From Arctopsyche grandis (lineage: Eukaryota > Arthropoda > Insecta > Trichoptera > Hydropsychidae), in assembly GCF_051622035.1 (NCBI RefSeq), contig NC_135357.1:37183691-37247690 (forward strand): a DNA stretch of 64,000 nucleotides. Direction: 5' to 3'. The notes below the pieces were generated by a model. It made no database searches, was not told the origin of the DNA, and saw only the letters and a program-made list of their open reading frames with translations. This document shows, one piece after another, positions 37,487-51,800 of this stretch. The position numbers and the translations under genes are program-made. Every line of letters starts with the position of its first letter. The stretch's first letter is position 1.

Positions 37487-37632
37487 TATCGATGGCTCCG
37501 GTGCACAGATATTGTATGTCCATTTTTGAATTTGTATCGAATTTTAAGTTTGTAAAACCTTTATTATTCCAGCATTTACAAACTTAAACTTAAAAAATGG
37601 ACATACTTTACCTGCGCACCAAGCCATCGAAT
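37487..37632. repeat. imperfect foldback of about 145 bp
   Basis: ATCGATGGCT, GTGCACAG, TATGTCCATTTTT and TTTAAGTTTGTAAA on the left reappear as reverse complements in reversed order on the right (TTTACAAACTTAAA, AAAAATGGACATA, GCGCACC, AGCCATCGA). Probably a small MITE; no target duplication is evident. Confidence 0.65.
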
Positions 37633-37979
37633 AGGATCGGGCCTGTTATTGTATTAAGTATAGCGTCATTGCAATTTGTAAGCATGTCATCAATCAGCTG
37701 ATGCTTTACGTGAAATTTATCATATTTTATTTCATTACATAAATTACCCTAAGTCGATACATATCGTTCGATTATTTTTATACAGAAGTACTAATTTTCT
37801 AAAAATAACAGTACGTGGAATACAATAGAGACATCTATGAACAATCAACAAAATTTTGGATACATAACAAATTTGCGAGAAATACATTATGTAGGTAGCA
37901 TTTATACGATTCAACATATTCGAGATTTTAATAACTCGAATTTGTGGGAAAGTCTTTATTTATTGGAGTCACAAATATT

Positions 37980-38456
37980 TATTTATGTATACCAGGAAGG
38001 CCCAACAGGTAACCCCAATGCGCCTTCCTGGCCAGAAACATTGTACATTTGATACAAGAATTATACAAAGTAAATACATATCAATTAACACCCACAGAGA
38101 CATCTATGGTTAAATTTGTAAATTTGCAGCATTTTTAAACAATTCAGTAAATACATGTCAATTTATATTCACACATACATTAATGGTCAGATTTGTAAAT
38201 TTGCAGCATTTTATACAATTTAGCGAAATTCGAGATTGCTGAAAACTCGAGTTTTTCGAGAAAATGGATAAGGTTGCCAATTTGTTGGAACCGTTTCAAT
38301 GAAAATCAGATAAATTGGCAAACTCTGATAGAAAACGATCGACCTGGAGTCACAAATCCAAGGTTTGGCCAGCAGAAACCAGTGAAATTGAACCGGTGAC
38401 TACTTTGTTCGAAAGAATTACGTATATGTTAACTAGTCTATGCTGGTTATATAATT
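37980..38456 (-). mobile_element. tRNA-derived SINE, copy 2
   Basis: In minus orientation it begins with a degraded tRNA-like head (about 38370-38456), runs through GGTCGATCGTTTTC and ends with the GGCCAGGAAGGCGCATTGGGG tail structure near 37985-38035. An internal segment, GTAAATTTGCAGCATTTT, is duplicated (38118 and 38188). Confidence 0.7.
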
Positions 38457-38499
38457 ATTTAATAAATTATTATATATTTTTTTACATTATACACGACAT

Positions 38500-38845
38500 C
38501 TGTGGTCAAACATTGCAAAGAAGCATTACAATCATTTATACAATACAAGAATTTATACGATCATCATCCACAGAGACATATATCGAGAAATTTGCAGCAT
38601 TTGTTTTGTATATACACACCGAAGAACCTAAAGATGCTGAATAGCTCGAGATTTGTAAGAGAAATAGGAAAGGCCAATTTTACAGGAACCGTTTCAATGA
38701 AAATTAGATTAACTCTGATAGGAAACGATCGACTTGGAGTCACAAATCCAAGGTCTGGCCAGCAGAAACCAATGGGATTTGAACCCGTGACCACTCTGTT
38801 CAAAGTATTATATGCCAACCGCTAGTCTATTAATCACAACATGGT
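38500..38845 (-). mobile_element. tRNA-derived SINE, copy 3, truncated
   Basis: The minus strand reads GGTCACGGGTTCAAATCC (B box, near 38781) and the shared body around CCAAGTCGATCGTTTCC. The 3' tail hairpin is missing. The segment with TTTGCAGCATTTTG matches the internal repeat of copy 2. Confidence 0.6.
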
Positions 38846-38867
38846 CGATTTGTGTTTAAATAACGAT

Positions 38868-38965
38868 AAGATCTCGCCAGAAGTGTATTTGGCCGGGACT
38901 TGAACCGACGACCTTCCTGCTGGTATGCAATAGTTCTGCCAGTGCACTACGCTCTGTCCATATAT
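38868..38965 (-). mobile_element. second type of tRNA-like SINE head
   Basis: The minus strand reads GAGCGTAGTGCACTGGCAGA then GGTCGTCGGTTCAAGTCCCG, giving A- and B-box-like motifs. The acceptor stem does not pair, so it is not a functional tRNA gene. The head differs from the other SINE copies. Confidence 0.55.
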
Positions 38966-39059
38966 GCTGTGGACATAAAATCTCTAAAATAAATGCATAA
39001 ACCAATTAGTTGATGGTCCGAGTGCCATTTACCGTTGCTTTTATTTGGGATCAGGTTGA

Positions 39060-39470
39060 ATAAATGCATTTTACTATACTAATATAAGTCTTCTTCTTAA
39101 TGCCCTGTCCGAATCCGGACGTTGGTGACAATTGGTTGGTGAAATCCGTATCGTTCTTCGGAACAGATCTTCGGCGCATGTTTCGAAGCCAAGACAACTT
39201 TTTCCTACCAATCCATTTCTTCCCTTCTATTTTCCCCATGGTATCAAACGGAGAAATTCGTATCATGTGTCCGAGGTACTCCATCTTTCTTCGCTTAATG
39301 ACAGAAATAAGTTCCCCGCCTCTCCCCATCATGCCGAGGACAGCTTCATTTGATATTTTTTTGGTCCACGGGATCTTCAGCATACGCCTGTAGACCCACA
39401 TCTCAAAAACTTCGTGCGGATGATCATCCTGGTATTCAGAATCCACGTCTCACATCCGTGTAATATCCGT
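39060..39470 (-). pseudogene. 3' fragment of an RTE-type non-LTR retrotransposon
   Basis: The minus-strand frame reads FEMWVYRRMLKIPWTKKISNEAVL, then LISVIKRRKMEYLGHMIR and IGRKKLSWLRNM. This is the usual C-terminal end of insect RTE-type reverse transcriptase proteins (FEMWCYRRMLRISWTDKVTNEEVL, RRKLEYLGHIMR). Upstream the expected YGCETW segment is out of frame (ETWIL), so the copy is frameshifted and truncated. Confidence 0.75.
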
Positions 39471-39617
39471 GTAGTATATAAGTATACATATTATACATCA
39501 ATCATATGATGGTCTAACACCAAATTAAGATCAAGTCTGTTATTGCAAATGGAATCGTTAAGGGTAGTCTCAATTATTATGTGTTTAAAACGTATTGATG
39601 TGTTGTTTTTGTTTCAG

Positions 39618-39824
39618 AGGCGGTGATCCGCTGGTGATCGACGGCGGATGCTCGTACTATGCTGCGAGGTGTGCTATCGTTGCTCCGTGGCAGCGGGTAT
39701 GATGCCATGGCCGGGTGCCTGGCTGACTGCAGCGGAAGGGGCGAGTGCTGGAACGGCACCTGCTACTGCGAAATCCAGTACTCGGGGGACGCCTGCAATG
39801 GGCCAAATCTGCCCTATCACCGAG
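39618..39824 (+). CDS. EGF-like exon of the RING-CH protein
   Basis: The acceptor TTTTTGTTTCAG precedes 39618 and the donor is CGAG|GTGAGA. In the main frame the protein reads AGCLADCSGRGECWNGTCYC then GDACNGPNLPYHRG, an EGF-like cysteine pattern. A stop lies 24 bases before ATG 39659. A different frame of the same exon is open from 39619 to 39699, ending at TGA 39700-39702. Confidence 0.75.
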
Positions 39825-42800
39825 GTGAGACCACCGTCTGAATTGATCACCGACGGAATAAATCAAATATTAATTTCGGTGTTGGAAATTGATATTGTAT
39901 ATTCCGATCCAACCTTGACGGTCGTTCATTATTTAAAAATGTTTTAATATTCAAAACGTCGATCGTATCACATCATATTTGAATTTCAATTCGCATCAGT
40001 ATAAGTAGTTGATTCGTATTCATCGGTCAAATGTAGGGGTTCCAAAATACCGCCCGAAAGAAAAAGCCGGTTTTCGGTTTTTTTAGAAATAAAAAGCCGG
40101 TTGGCCGGCTTTCACTGGTTTCAGAAAATTAAGATTTTTTTTAAGTTTAAAATTTTTGTATCGAGAAAATAATGTAAATATGTATTATATTATGCAAAAA
40201 AATAGTTTTTTTAAAATTAAATTGAGTTAAAAACATTATGAACTTTCATAAGATCATTATTATATATATTTTATTATTACAAATAATACAATTTGTATTA
40301 CACAATATGTATATCACAGCCGTAAAATGGCAGATCTTAAATACGCACAAATAATTAAATGATTTAAATAAGCTACTATCAATAATATATTATTAAAAAA
40401 ATAATGTGTAACCTCACAGAAAAACTATAATTGTGGAGTCGTGAATAGATATTAAGAAAACTGCTGAGATTCGTTCCGAGGTGCGCTCAACGTTGAAATA
40501 TTTCCATCTTACAAAGTTGTTTTTTCGCATTTGTTTAAGCTTAAAAACCCAAAAGCTTGTCAAACCGTTGCAAATTCCGGAAACAAATTCATTAGAAACG
40601 GCATATCACAAACATTTTAAAACCATAATAAAAAGTAGGTGTGTTGCCTCAAAATACATATAAAGGGCTTCCCATGCATTTTGCAAAAGGAAAATTCCCA
40701 TGCATTTTGTCATAAAGCGTTTGAGTTAAACTACTTTTTTGTTGTTGTCAAGTACAACGTTTTGCGATAGTAATGCTTTCTATTATTTTATACCTGAACT
40801 TGTGTAGGTCATTGAAACTACTTTCAATAATATTTTATTGGCTTATGACCTGGTCTCCGCCCAGTACTAAATCTCAAAGAAACCGCTAAGTGGTGTACCT
40901 TATTTTTGTTGTTCAAAGAAATACACGCCTACTACCTAAGAGAGTTTAGATATACACATTTATTTTGATCTTTCATTGACATTTGAAATTCATTATTTTT
41001 AATTTTGAGGAAAAAACATTAATTAAAGAAAACCTTAAAAAGCCGGTTTTTTGAAAAATGGTAAAAAAGCCGGCTTGTCGGTATTAGTAAAAATCGGCTT
41101 GGAAGTACTATGTAGGTCAAACGCTAACATTGGAATCGTTTTTTGATTTTCAGGAATAGGGGGCGTGTTCCTCGGCGTGGCTCTCGTCTGTGGGATGCAG
41201 CTCTTGGCGTGCGTGGCCGCCGACTATAGACGACAGAAGAGACCGAAGATATTGAGAGCATGTCGCGTCACCACGCAGAAGCTGCTCTATCTCGTCGTCT
41301 TCTTCGCGGCTCTTATACGAGCCGCTTACTTTTCAGCCCCGGTATATATTTTATATTATATCTATGATAACCCACCGGCAAATTCCTTTTGATTTTACTG
41401 AATACAAAGAAGTCCAAGCCTATCAAACACAGCTATGCACATAATTATACAGAATGGGGCATTTGAGGCTTATTAAATTTCAAACAATTCTAATATGATG
41501 GGTACAACTTTAAGAAACGGGTATGCGATTCAACTCGGGTATGCGATGAGTAGTTCCAGATTATTTTCTCGAATTCCTTTAGAATTCACCCAAGTAGTTG
41601 TTATTTTAGTTTAATGAATAGGAGAATACATTGTGACAAATTTAATTGATTTGGCATGTGTTAAAGACCTGTCACTTCCTCTTGTTCTCTCTTCCGGTGT
41701 GAGCAGGAGAATATATTGTGGCACAGATTTGGGTAGTTCAGTATGTGTTGGAGATCTGTCTTTTCTTCTCGGCCTCTCTACAATCTACTCCACCATCTAT
41801 GTAAAGTCGTTCATAACTGTTCACCCGGTGACGTAGCTAGAAATTTTGGGCCCTTGTGCAAAAAATTACGTAATAATATTCCCTAATAAAATAATTGTAA
41901 CTACATATTTGCACATAATAAATATTCATATAATAGAGTAAATAAGTCTTGATTATCCAATGGAGTTTCTTTTGAAGTTAATCATTTTTTTAACTTACTG
42001 AATGACTTTTCAACACTCGCCACTGTTATTGGTCGAGTAAAAAATAGCATAAACTTTTGAAAATTTCCCTTCAAAGCAACTGTATTTCGTGATAAGTGAT
42101 TATGAAAATTGTCTTATGGTTATATTTTCAGTCAAGTCTTTTTCAATAGTGTAGTTATATGAATGAACTGGGCATCAAGTTCCTCTGAAAAAACTTCTGG
42201 GTGTTTTTTTCGGGTTTCAAATGATTTTCTAAAATATTTGCTTCTGATGTACATATTTATAATATTGCGAGGTTCGAGAAAACTAAAATACTTTTTCAGT
42301 GACTGCATTCCTTGAAAGCGACTTTTAAGTTGAACGGTTACCTTGTCAATAATATTGAGCCCGACGCTAACTCATCAGCATGACTTTTGACGTTTGTTTT
42401 CTAAATAATCATCTAAACCCCACTTACAGGCTATTTCTTACGCTTCTGATTTTATTTCTTCAAATGAATTTCGTCATTTTTTAAATTGGGTATATGTTCT
42501 GTTTTAACTTTCCATATTTTTAGATTGCTAATAATTATTTTTTCGTATTGAGTGTTTAGAAATTTGGGCCCTTTGTTAAGCTGGGCCCTCATGTTTTGCA
42601 TGACCTGCTGTTAGGTAGCTACGCCACTGTGTTCACCTCTCTATACGTCCAAATATAGTTTCTACCTTATGTGAAGTTTCCTAAGAATAGATCTTCAACA
42701 TTAGCATTTATTTTATGTGTATTCGTTGTGTTTGATATTGTTCAGCTTGGGTATTTCTTCTTCGGTATCTACATAATTGTTTTTAGTTTGTACGTTTATA

Positions 42801-45800
42801 TATTACATTATATATATATGATAGTATGTATTGGTTTGAGATTTTAGCGTCCCGAGTTTATTGTATTGACATCTGCAATGTGTGTTGCATAAACTGTGTT
42901 CAACTGTGTTATTTTAGTTTATGTATAATACGATAGATGGCTCGTTTTGTATTTGAATCTATCTGTGTATAAATATATTTGCCACTCAAAAAGATTAACA
43001 GTTTCATCAATATGTGGCGCTAAATTCAATTATGCCAAAATATTTACAAATGACAGCAAATAAACAAACCAAAGATGAAATTTTTTTCTGCAGCAAGCTT
43101 GATATTTAATTACAGAAAAATAGATTTTTTTTTTATGAATGAATTTTAAATAAGAAGAGGTTAGTAAAAAGCAGATTAGGTTTTTGAAAAAATATATGGA
43201 AAGTGCTACAGCTATTGGCCAAGATATAATTATTGGCCATTTGAAGTATAACAATGTAAATTGAAGGCAGGCTATCGCTATTAGTTACCATTGAGAGTGT
43301 AAAAGGTTCTCAGTAATGCCACAAGCCTCTTATTTATTTACATTGAAATCCATGTGTCTAATAACTGTACATCGGCCAACTTATTTTGCGTTTTTTAGCA
43401 TCTTTTTTTGTTATATTGGATTTGTCCGTATATTGAGCTATTATGGCGAGTGCATATCGATGGAATGATTGAAATTTTTACTACAATGGATTGATTCTCT
43501 GCTTTCCATTCAAGTTTATCCATTATAAAGAGCTTTTCACATTCGATGTTTCGCATATTATGAGTTTCTATTATATAGTCCTAACTTTTGGAAGCGAAAA
43601 ATAACAAAAATCATGTCTAATTTTTTTTTGCAGTATAAAGAGACGTGGTCCAGTACCCTGCTGTCGGCGTACTATCCTCTTCTAATGTCCGGCGCATCCT
43701 TGATTGTTTGTTTTTGGGCTGAGGTGAGTTGTATTTTCAATATATATATATGTAGTACAATATGCCATTACTGCATTGTTACTCTTTGACAATGTCTATT
43801 ATATTGAGTGTCAATTTGACTCTAAAATGTGCTATATACGGTCTAATGATTTTGATGCGTCAACGCTACTACTATTTCAATAATGGTTTGTGAATACAAT
43901 TTTGCCTTTTAATTGTATTATTATATTTGAATTTTTAGTAGTCATTTAATCCGATTTATCGGCCTCACTGGTGTTTGCGAAGAATCCCAGGAGCCCCTGG
44001 GATTCTCAACACATTTTGACGCTATATATATTTTTTACTTTATCTACATATGTACGTAATAACAATATGTATATGAAGTTTTGTAATCGTGCGAAAATTC
44101 GAACTCGAGATTTTGACTGATTCGAACTCGGAATCGATCACTGATCGCGTTTTCATAGGCCAAAAAAATGTGTCTGTGAATTTTGGGGATTTTTTTAGTG
44201 CTATCGAACTGAAACTTAGTATCGGTTACTGAAATTCTTATCGATACGACGTAAATTTTTTTCAAATTTTTAAGTTGACCGGAAATGGTACCTCCCCTTA
44301 TAGGTGTCCTCTTTTTGTTAAGTTTTTGAATTCAATTATCTCGCAAACCGCTAACCGAATCAGAAATTATAAATAGTAGTGTAATAGAAATTATAAACAG
44401 TAAATGTAATAGAAATTATAAATTTTATACCCTAATATTTTTTCATCTGAACCGGAAGTAGTACTTTTACTCTAGAGAATCGAGGTTTTCTTTATGTTAT
44501 TCTCAGAAGCCTTTTATTTTTATTTACTATCGGCGAAATTTGTTAGATTTAAAGTTGTTTTAACTGCGTATTAAATCAAATTAAATGTCTTTACTGCATA
44601 TTGAACATATCGAGATAACTAGAAATCGATTTTCAAGTATTTTATTTTATGTTCCAAAAAGCATTTCCCAGCAATTTGTTGCGTTGCGCCAAGTCATTCT
44701 ACATTCAAACTCAAAAATGACTATTTTGATTAACTAAATTTGTATTTATTCATTTTTATTTTCGTTTTATAACCTTTATATGAATATTACTTATTACAGT
44801 ATATATCAGAAAAAAAAATTAATACTGAGAATTGAATATTAGCTGAGATAAATAATAAAATAAAGCCTACCCCTTTTTTTCTAAAAAATGCCTTGTGATT
44901 CTTCTCGCAGAATAGCTTGGGATTAAAAGGGCTAATCCAGTTTTAGTAAAAATATCTTTCAATTCAATTTAATATTCAATGATCTTGCAAAAGCAATAAG
45001 GAAAATTTTACGCAATAGGAAATTAATAAAAAAAAAAGAACTCGACAGTGTAATTTACGCATAGTAGGAAAATAATATAAGACTAAAACATAATTCTATT
45101 CAGTATAAATTACTTTTTATATGATTCACGAAAAGAAGTTCGTTTTTTTTTTCAAAAATTTTGTTTGCAGTTTGCATATTCATATTTTTTAATACATTTT
45201 GTACCAGGAAGGCCAAGTAAAACCCAATGCGCCTTCCTGGCCAATTACAAACAATATAGCATTTTTATTATACAAGTTGCTGAATTACGACACTGAAAAC
45301 TCGCAAATTAACATAAAATTTATAATCATACTCAGTGGTGACATAGAAGGTAGGAAGGATTTTAGCCAATTTTTAATCGGGAACCGTTTCAACAATGAAA
45401 TCATTGTTGAAAAATTGGTAGGAAACGATCTCTGATAGGAAACGATCGACCTGGAGCACAAATATCAAGGTCTTACGAGCAGCACTACAGATATACTCAG
45501 TAAAATTATTTTCAATCGAGGTCAGCTCATGGGATCGAACCCGGCGCCTCTCGGTGTTAGGCAGAAGCTTAACGACCGAGCTATGCTGCTGATGGTTTTT
45601 TTAATCCATTATTATGAATCATTCGATAGATTATATCGACAAGTGTTATGTTATCTTTAAATCTTACCTGTTAATTGCATTATATAATCTAAAAGTTGCA
45701 TTTAACAAAATATTTACAGTCCAAACCATTCTGGATACATTGAGCGATAAATCGTCACGATAAGTTGTACTAGTTGGTAGACGAAGCGCGTCTAATCGAC

Positions 45801-48800
45801 CTCATTAGTCATACTGACGTGACTTGAATACTAACGGAGTAATTCGTCTTTGCAATTATTTAGGCAATATATCGCTCGTAGACTCGCAGTGATAAACTAG
45901 TAGTAGGGTGACCATATTTCCCACAATTCAAAACGGGACGCGCCGCAAAAAATTGCCCGCCCCTTATATAAAAAAATGTTTGTCTGTTTGTGTCTCGTAT
46001 AGGCTTCTAAACCACTCAACCGATTACGATGGAACTTTCAGGATTTATTGTATGCATGTCTGGGAAGCTTACTGTGAAAAAAAATCGGGCAAAACCTCTT
46101 AGTAATAATATTCATAATTACGATTTTACCGACGCGAAAATATGAAGCACCATCGTGTAATCAAGGGAATGTGTTTGTTGGTAACCACGTTACCAGTTGG
46201 TTTATGATGACACGGCGTTTAAGAGACGTTAGTAGAGCTCCAACCATCACTTGAAACGGGAATGAGAACGAGAACGGGGATTGCATGCCTTATTCTGGCA
46301 TTGCAACGCATGCCGGGTTCAGCTAGTATGCGAATAAAAACAATATCGAATAAATAAACAGTGGACGGACAAAATGGGACAAATCAAAAAATTGTACGAA
46401 AACGACGGGACGAACTCAAAGCACGTATAAAACGGGACTGCCCCGGCCAAATCGGGACGTATGGTCACCATAACTAGTAAGCTTAGTATTTTTCAATCGA
46501 TGATGCAACTAAAGTTGGGCGATTTATCTCTTCGGTAGATCGAAGGTAGCTCTACGATCGAAAGTCCCTTGATCATCGTTCCATTTATGCCCACTTTAAG
46601 GCGGTCAGAGGTTTCATAATCAGGCATAACCGGTATAGAAGCTAAGAGTGTTTTGACTTTTGTGTCGAATTTAAACTTGATAATGCAGTGTCAAGGGTTT
46701 TGCGTTTAGTCAAAATTACCCAACAATTCAAGATGTCGGCACGTGCACGTGCACCCACGCTCGCGCTTCCGACCTTCGTGACATCTGGTGATGAGCGTTG
46801 CACAACAATCGACAGACATTTTGAGTCTGTATCTACTATGTACATATTCACACGCCCCTCGCACACTGTTAGTATTCTGCGACAGTTTAGTGTGTCAAAA
46901 AAAAACCCCGACTGATTTCCACGATTTGCACGAAAAGTTTGACCTTGGGTTCCAGACTGCAACCCATCCGGAATACAAAATGATCGCATCGAGATTTTCG
47001 GTTGTGCACTTCTAAGCTGCGTTTTAAATAAAAATCTCCATTGCAGTGTCCATACAAATTTGTATATGTAATGAAATCACTGATATTTTAATCGCACAAG
47101 ATAGCTATAGCGTGAGACGTACGAGAACTGAGAATGCTGTCGCATTCGTGCAATGTGTTGTAACATTGTAAGGACGTAAAATAATTTCTTTCAAATTATT
47201 TCTTATTGAACTTTATAATATTATTACTAGTCTTCGGCGGTGGAGCGTGCTTTTGGAACAAAAAATGGGAGTTTTGGGGCTATTTTCCAGGAAAGAGGGC
47301 AAACTACAAAGCTAGAGAGCAAAACTAAAAGGTTCACCATAAAAATGAACAATGGTGCGCAGGGTCGCGCCGAATCTTAATTATTACAATATAATTCAAT
47401 GCAAGTAACTGTAAGTAAGTCATAACATGACGTTGACAATTACTCTTAAGGTCTGACCGCACTATACGCCCGTCGACTGCTGCAGCACGACACAACACGG
47501 CAAAGTTGATACAAAAGGCAACTCTGTCGCGTGATGCGTAGTGCGTTATATCTCATACAATTTCATACAAACAATATTTGGCCGCACGCTGCCGTTCGTG
47601 TCGCAGACGCATAGTGCGGTCAGACCTTTAGATTAGCCATTTTTAAGCGGTTTATATTACAAATACCGAGCGAAGCCGGGTAAAACAAATAGTATATGTA
47701 TTAATATAATTTCGCTATTTTGTCTGTCTGTTTGTCTGAGATAACGCTCGCCGTACTATAATAGTCGTTTCGATTCAACAGATATTTATTTATTTATTTA
47801 GCATTTTGGACCATTTTGGCATTACAAGAAGACCGCACTATGCGTCAAACGAACCATCCGACACTTGCGACAACAGTGTGCGACAATATTAGGTAAACCT
47901 CACTTGAACGACAGCGATGCGACACTATGCAGTAAATTATGTCAATAATTCGTTCGGTACCTCGGAGCAAAATGGACGAAACGGACGCTATTATTGTATC
48001 TTTGATATGCGAGGAAGAAGAACAATCGAGAAAAAACAAAAGATTATGGATACATGCTATTTCAAAGTCGCGATATGATTAAGGAGAATAATTGTCGCAA
48101 GGCAACCCCCACTCAAAGACATTTGCGTCACGTTGCGAACGACACCTTGCGTCAAAGTTGGTCGGAAAGTCAACTTTGACGCACGGTGTCATTCTACGAC
48201 ACGCGACTGTCGCGCAGTGCGTTATGTCTCATACAATTTCATACAAACAATATTTAGTCGCGTACTGTTGTGAGGTGTCGGATCGTTCGGTTGACGCATA
48301 GTGCGGTCAGACATTTACCGTCAAAAAAATATAAATTTACATTAACATAAAATATATACGTATTCCCTAAATAAATTAATAATATTGTTGCGTAGGGGTG
48401 GGTTGGGGATCCATACGTAAGGCCAAAGTTGGTTCACAGTATTTATTGAATGATTCAGGAGGTCCACGCGCAGCCAGCGCTCGTTCCAGAATCCTCCCTG
48501 TACCTCCTTTTAAAGGGCAAGCTACTCACTACAGCTTCCCCGATCCGTTTCTTTATCCATTGTCTAGGCACGTACATTAATAAGGGTCTCCATTGTTCAC
48601 TCCCGAATGCACCTAACCGGCGGATCCTCTTCTCCCGTTTTCCCACGTTACAATATCAACAACTTGCGTATTTCATATTACAGTTTTATTAATGTAAATA
48701 ATACAAAATACGAAACACAAACTCAAAACTAACAAAAAATTTAAGTCAAATTCTACCGACCGCTATACGCACGAACATCGTTTTATTTCTTGACCAAAAT

Positions 48801-51800
48801 GCAATGCGATACTGAAACGAAATGTAATTTGTCATCGCGGGTCGAGTGGGGGGTGAATACGATAGCATGTACATTTTACGTAAGCCTCATGCATAGGTTC
48901 GACTTTAGAGTCATTTTTAGAGAGCCAGATTTAGATAGAAGGAATCATTTTTATTATTTACGTTTCACTTACGATTACAATTCAGGAAGAAATTTGCCTC
49001 TTATCCGATTGTTTTCGTACCTCGCCATATTGCTCATTTTGGTCATCAATATAAGTAAATGGATCCTCCGCCATTACGATGGTGCAAAAATATCGTGTAA
49101 GACGCGTTTGAAATTTGAATTTCTGAAAAGTGACTGACGTCTATCCAGTTTTTAGTTCTAAACATAGATGGCGGAAGTAAAATAAAATTATTGGTATTTT
49201 TATTCAAAATAATAATTTTAGAGAGGACTTAAGTGCGTATTTTGAGTGCGAAGATTAGTTCTAACTAATACTAAAATTTAATCATCTGGTAATCTCATTT
49301 TCCTGTCCGTTTTCTAAGAAATGAGAACTGCAGCATCGTGCAGTGATGCGTAACATTTTATTTTTGTATCAAAATACGTCAGAATATGTCTGAAATATTT
49401 GCTATATTAAGTAGAATAAGTTTTTACACTGTACAAGTGCACCGTTTTAATTCAAATGGCCTATAACTGCAACGTACTGGTGAAACGTTAAAAACTCTGT
49501 TCAAAGTATTGTAGCGTATGCTAAAAGGAGCCGCCGTTATAATTGGTTTCGAGGATTATCTCCAGGCTTAAGTGCAAGTCGGCTAAACAATGAGAAACCC
49601 CCAAATGCAATTAGCGGCGATAGCGGCACACGGTCGCATTCCCGTGCAGTTCTTAGAACTGACAACGCCAAAGCGTGGGACTGCACATCCGAGTACGTGA
49701 CTAAACAATGGGGAAGTAACCGGACGTCGAAGATGCCCTGAGTGACCTGTCCGTTATAAGGAGGTACTTAGGCGATATGAAGGCATTCTGGACGGAGCAC
49801 TGCCAGTGTGTGTATCTCCTGAATCACCAATAAATGCTGTGACACGACTTTGGCCTTTTACTTGGATCCTCCACCCACCTCTATGCAACAGTATTATATG
49901 CTAGTCTATTCTTCTGGTTGCCTAGTCTATTCTATGGTTTTGGCGAATTACCGGTATACCGGTATTGCAATCCCTAGTTCCAGGCTCTGTCATACACAGT
50001 TTTCTTCACATCGGAAATATTATATACATATATAATGTAAAAAAAACACGACTTGATTATCAATTCGTATGACAATTGCTTTTTTTTCTTCCCCCTCCAC
50101 GTGTACGTAATTTTTTATTCATGTGATTAGGAATCAATGGTTTTTCGTCGAAATATACGTTTCGTGGTTCTCGTACTGTTTGTTTTTGACCTCGTCTCTC
50201 TTGTTCGACATAGTGTAATATAAAAAAAAAAAACGATTCTGCATGTTGTGATGTGGCTCAGTCGTTTTCCCACTCCTGAACTGCTCTGATGTGTTTCCTC
50301 CATTGTTACGGGTCCCCCGTCTGTTGAACTTGGCTCGTGTAGGTTTGATGATGTGTTCAAAACTGTTCTCAATAGTTTTTCGTATTAGCGTATAAATTAC
50401 ATTACCAAAAGTTGTTCTTTTGAAGGATTTCTAGATTAAGTTTGCGCACTTGACTGTGTGGTTACCGACTTGAACTAGACCCAAAATTTTCTCATCTCAA
50501 TTCTCCAAATCTGTTTGTATACAAACTATGGACGTAACTTTCAGTGCCTGAGAATGCCCAGGAATATATTCTATTAATAACTTAACTTATTAAGTATGTA
50601 TGATATATCATTACTTAATATACATATATGTATGTATATTGTAATTAATTTCTTTTATGGCTGTTTTATTTTCCTTAGCCGACTTATATAATTTCATCTT
50701 TTCTGTATTTTTTCATCATTGTATTTATTAAAGTTTTATAATTATGCCAATTTTTATATGTATGTATATGTACATATTATTTAAATCTTTATAAAGTATA
50801 AAAAGTAATTATTTTTTTTAATTGTTTTTCAACCCTTTTGACTGGCTCTACTTAAATACAATAAATTAAAGATCTTTCTCAAGATCGAGACCTGTTGAAT
50901 TATTTTTTAAGCCATGATTAGAGAATGTTAAAACATTCGTCAAAATCGTCTAGTTTCATAATATTAATATTAAATTGATCAGTATTGTCAGTATTTTTTG
51001 AATGAAACTGTCAATATATAATAAATAAAATATAGTCAGTATAAATATGAAATGGTCACTATTCATATCGACTATACATTTCGGCCACTATAAACATATT
51101 TTCGGTCAGTAGATATATTAGATGGTCAGTATTATTTGATTTTGATTTTTAAATGCTTTTTATTATTACGAAATTATGTTCACAATACATATTATATCTA
51201 TTTTAATAGCTACTGATCTACTGATCATTTTCTATTTTACAATTTTAATTTATTTTTGTTAGTAATCATAGTATTATATTATTCTAATGTGTGCAGCATA
51301 ATAGGAAAAATAGCTCAAAAACTTATTTACAATTCTTATAAATGCTCACAATACATCTAATATGTAATATAGGTATTTACTAAAAACTCTCTAAAGTCGA
51401 CGATATATAGCAGATCTTTAGTATTATTTAAAACTTGTGCAATTGTGATTATGCACGCTACTGTTTTATATCCATTGGTTGAATTATATGCTATTATGAA
51501 ACGATATAACAATTATTTCTATGAAAATGTGTGATTCAGAACGAAAAACAGCGAGAATATCGGTCTGTTGACATTTGACAATTATGCCAACTAAAGAAGT
51601 TGGCTCTTAATCATTGTTATAATGATCATTTAATTGATACCAGCCGTTCATTAAAATTAAACTGATACTACAGATGAAATACTTACCTTTTTTTAAATAA
51701 AGATTGACCAAATAAAAATATGTATTTATTTGTTCAAAACGTCGTTCAAAACTTGTTTCGATTTTTATTCAATAATATTTATGAACTCTCTAAAGAAAAG

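Noticed and set aside
38868-38965. Possible functional tRNA gene
   Set aside because: A and B boxes are present but the acceptor and anticodon stems do not pair; it fits a SINE head.
48790-49137. 115-codon open frame in the large intron
   Set aside because: No similarity recognised, no flanking splice sites in phase with the surrounding gene.
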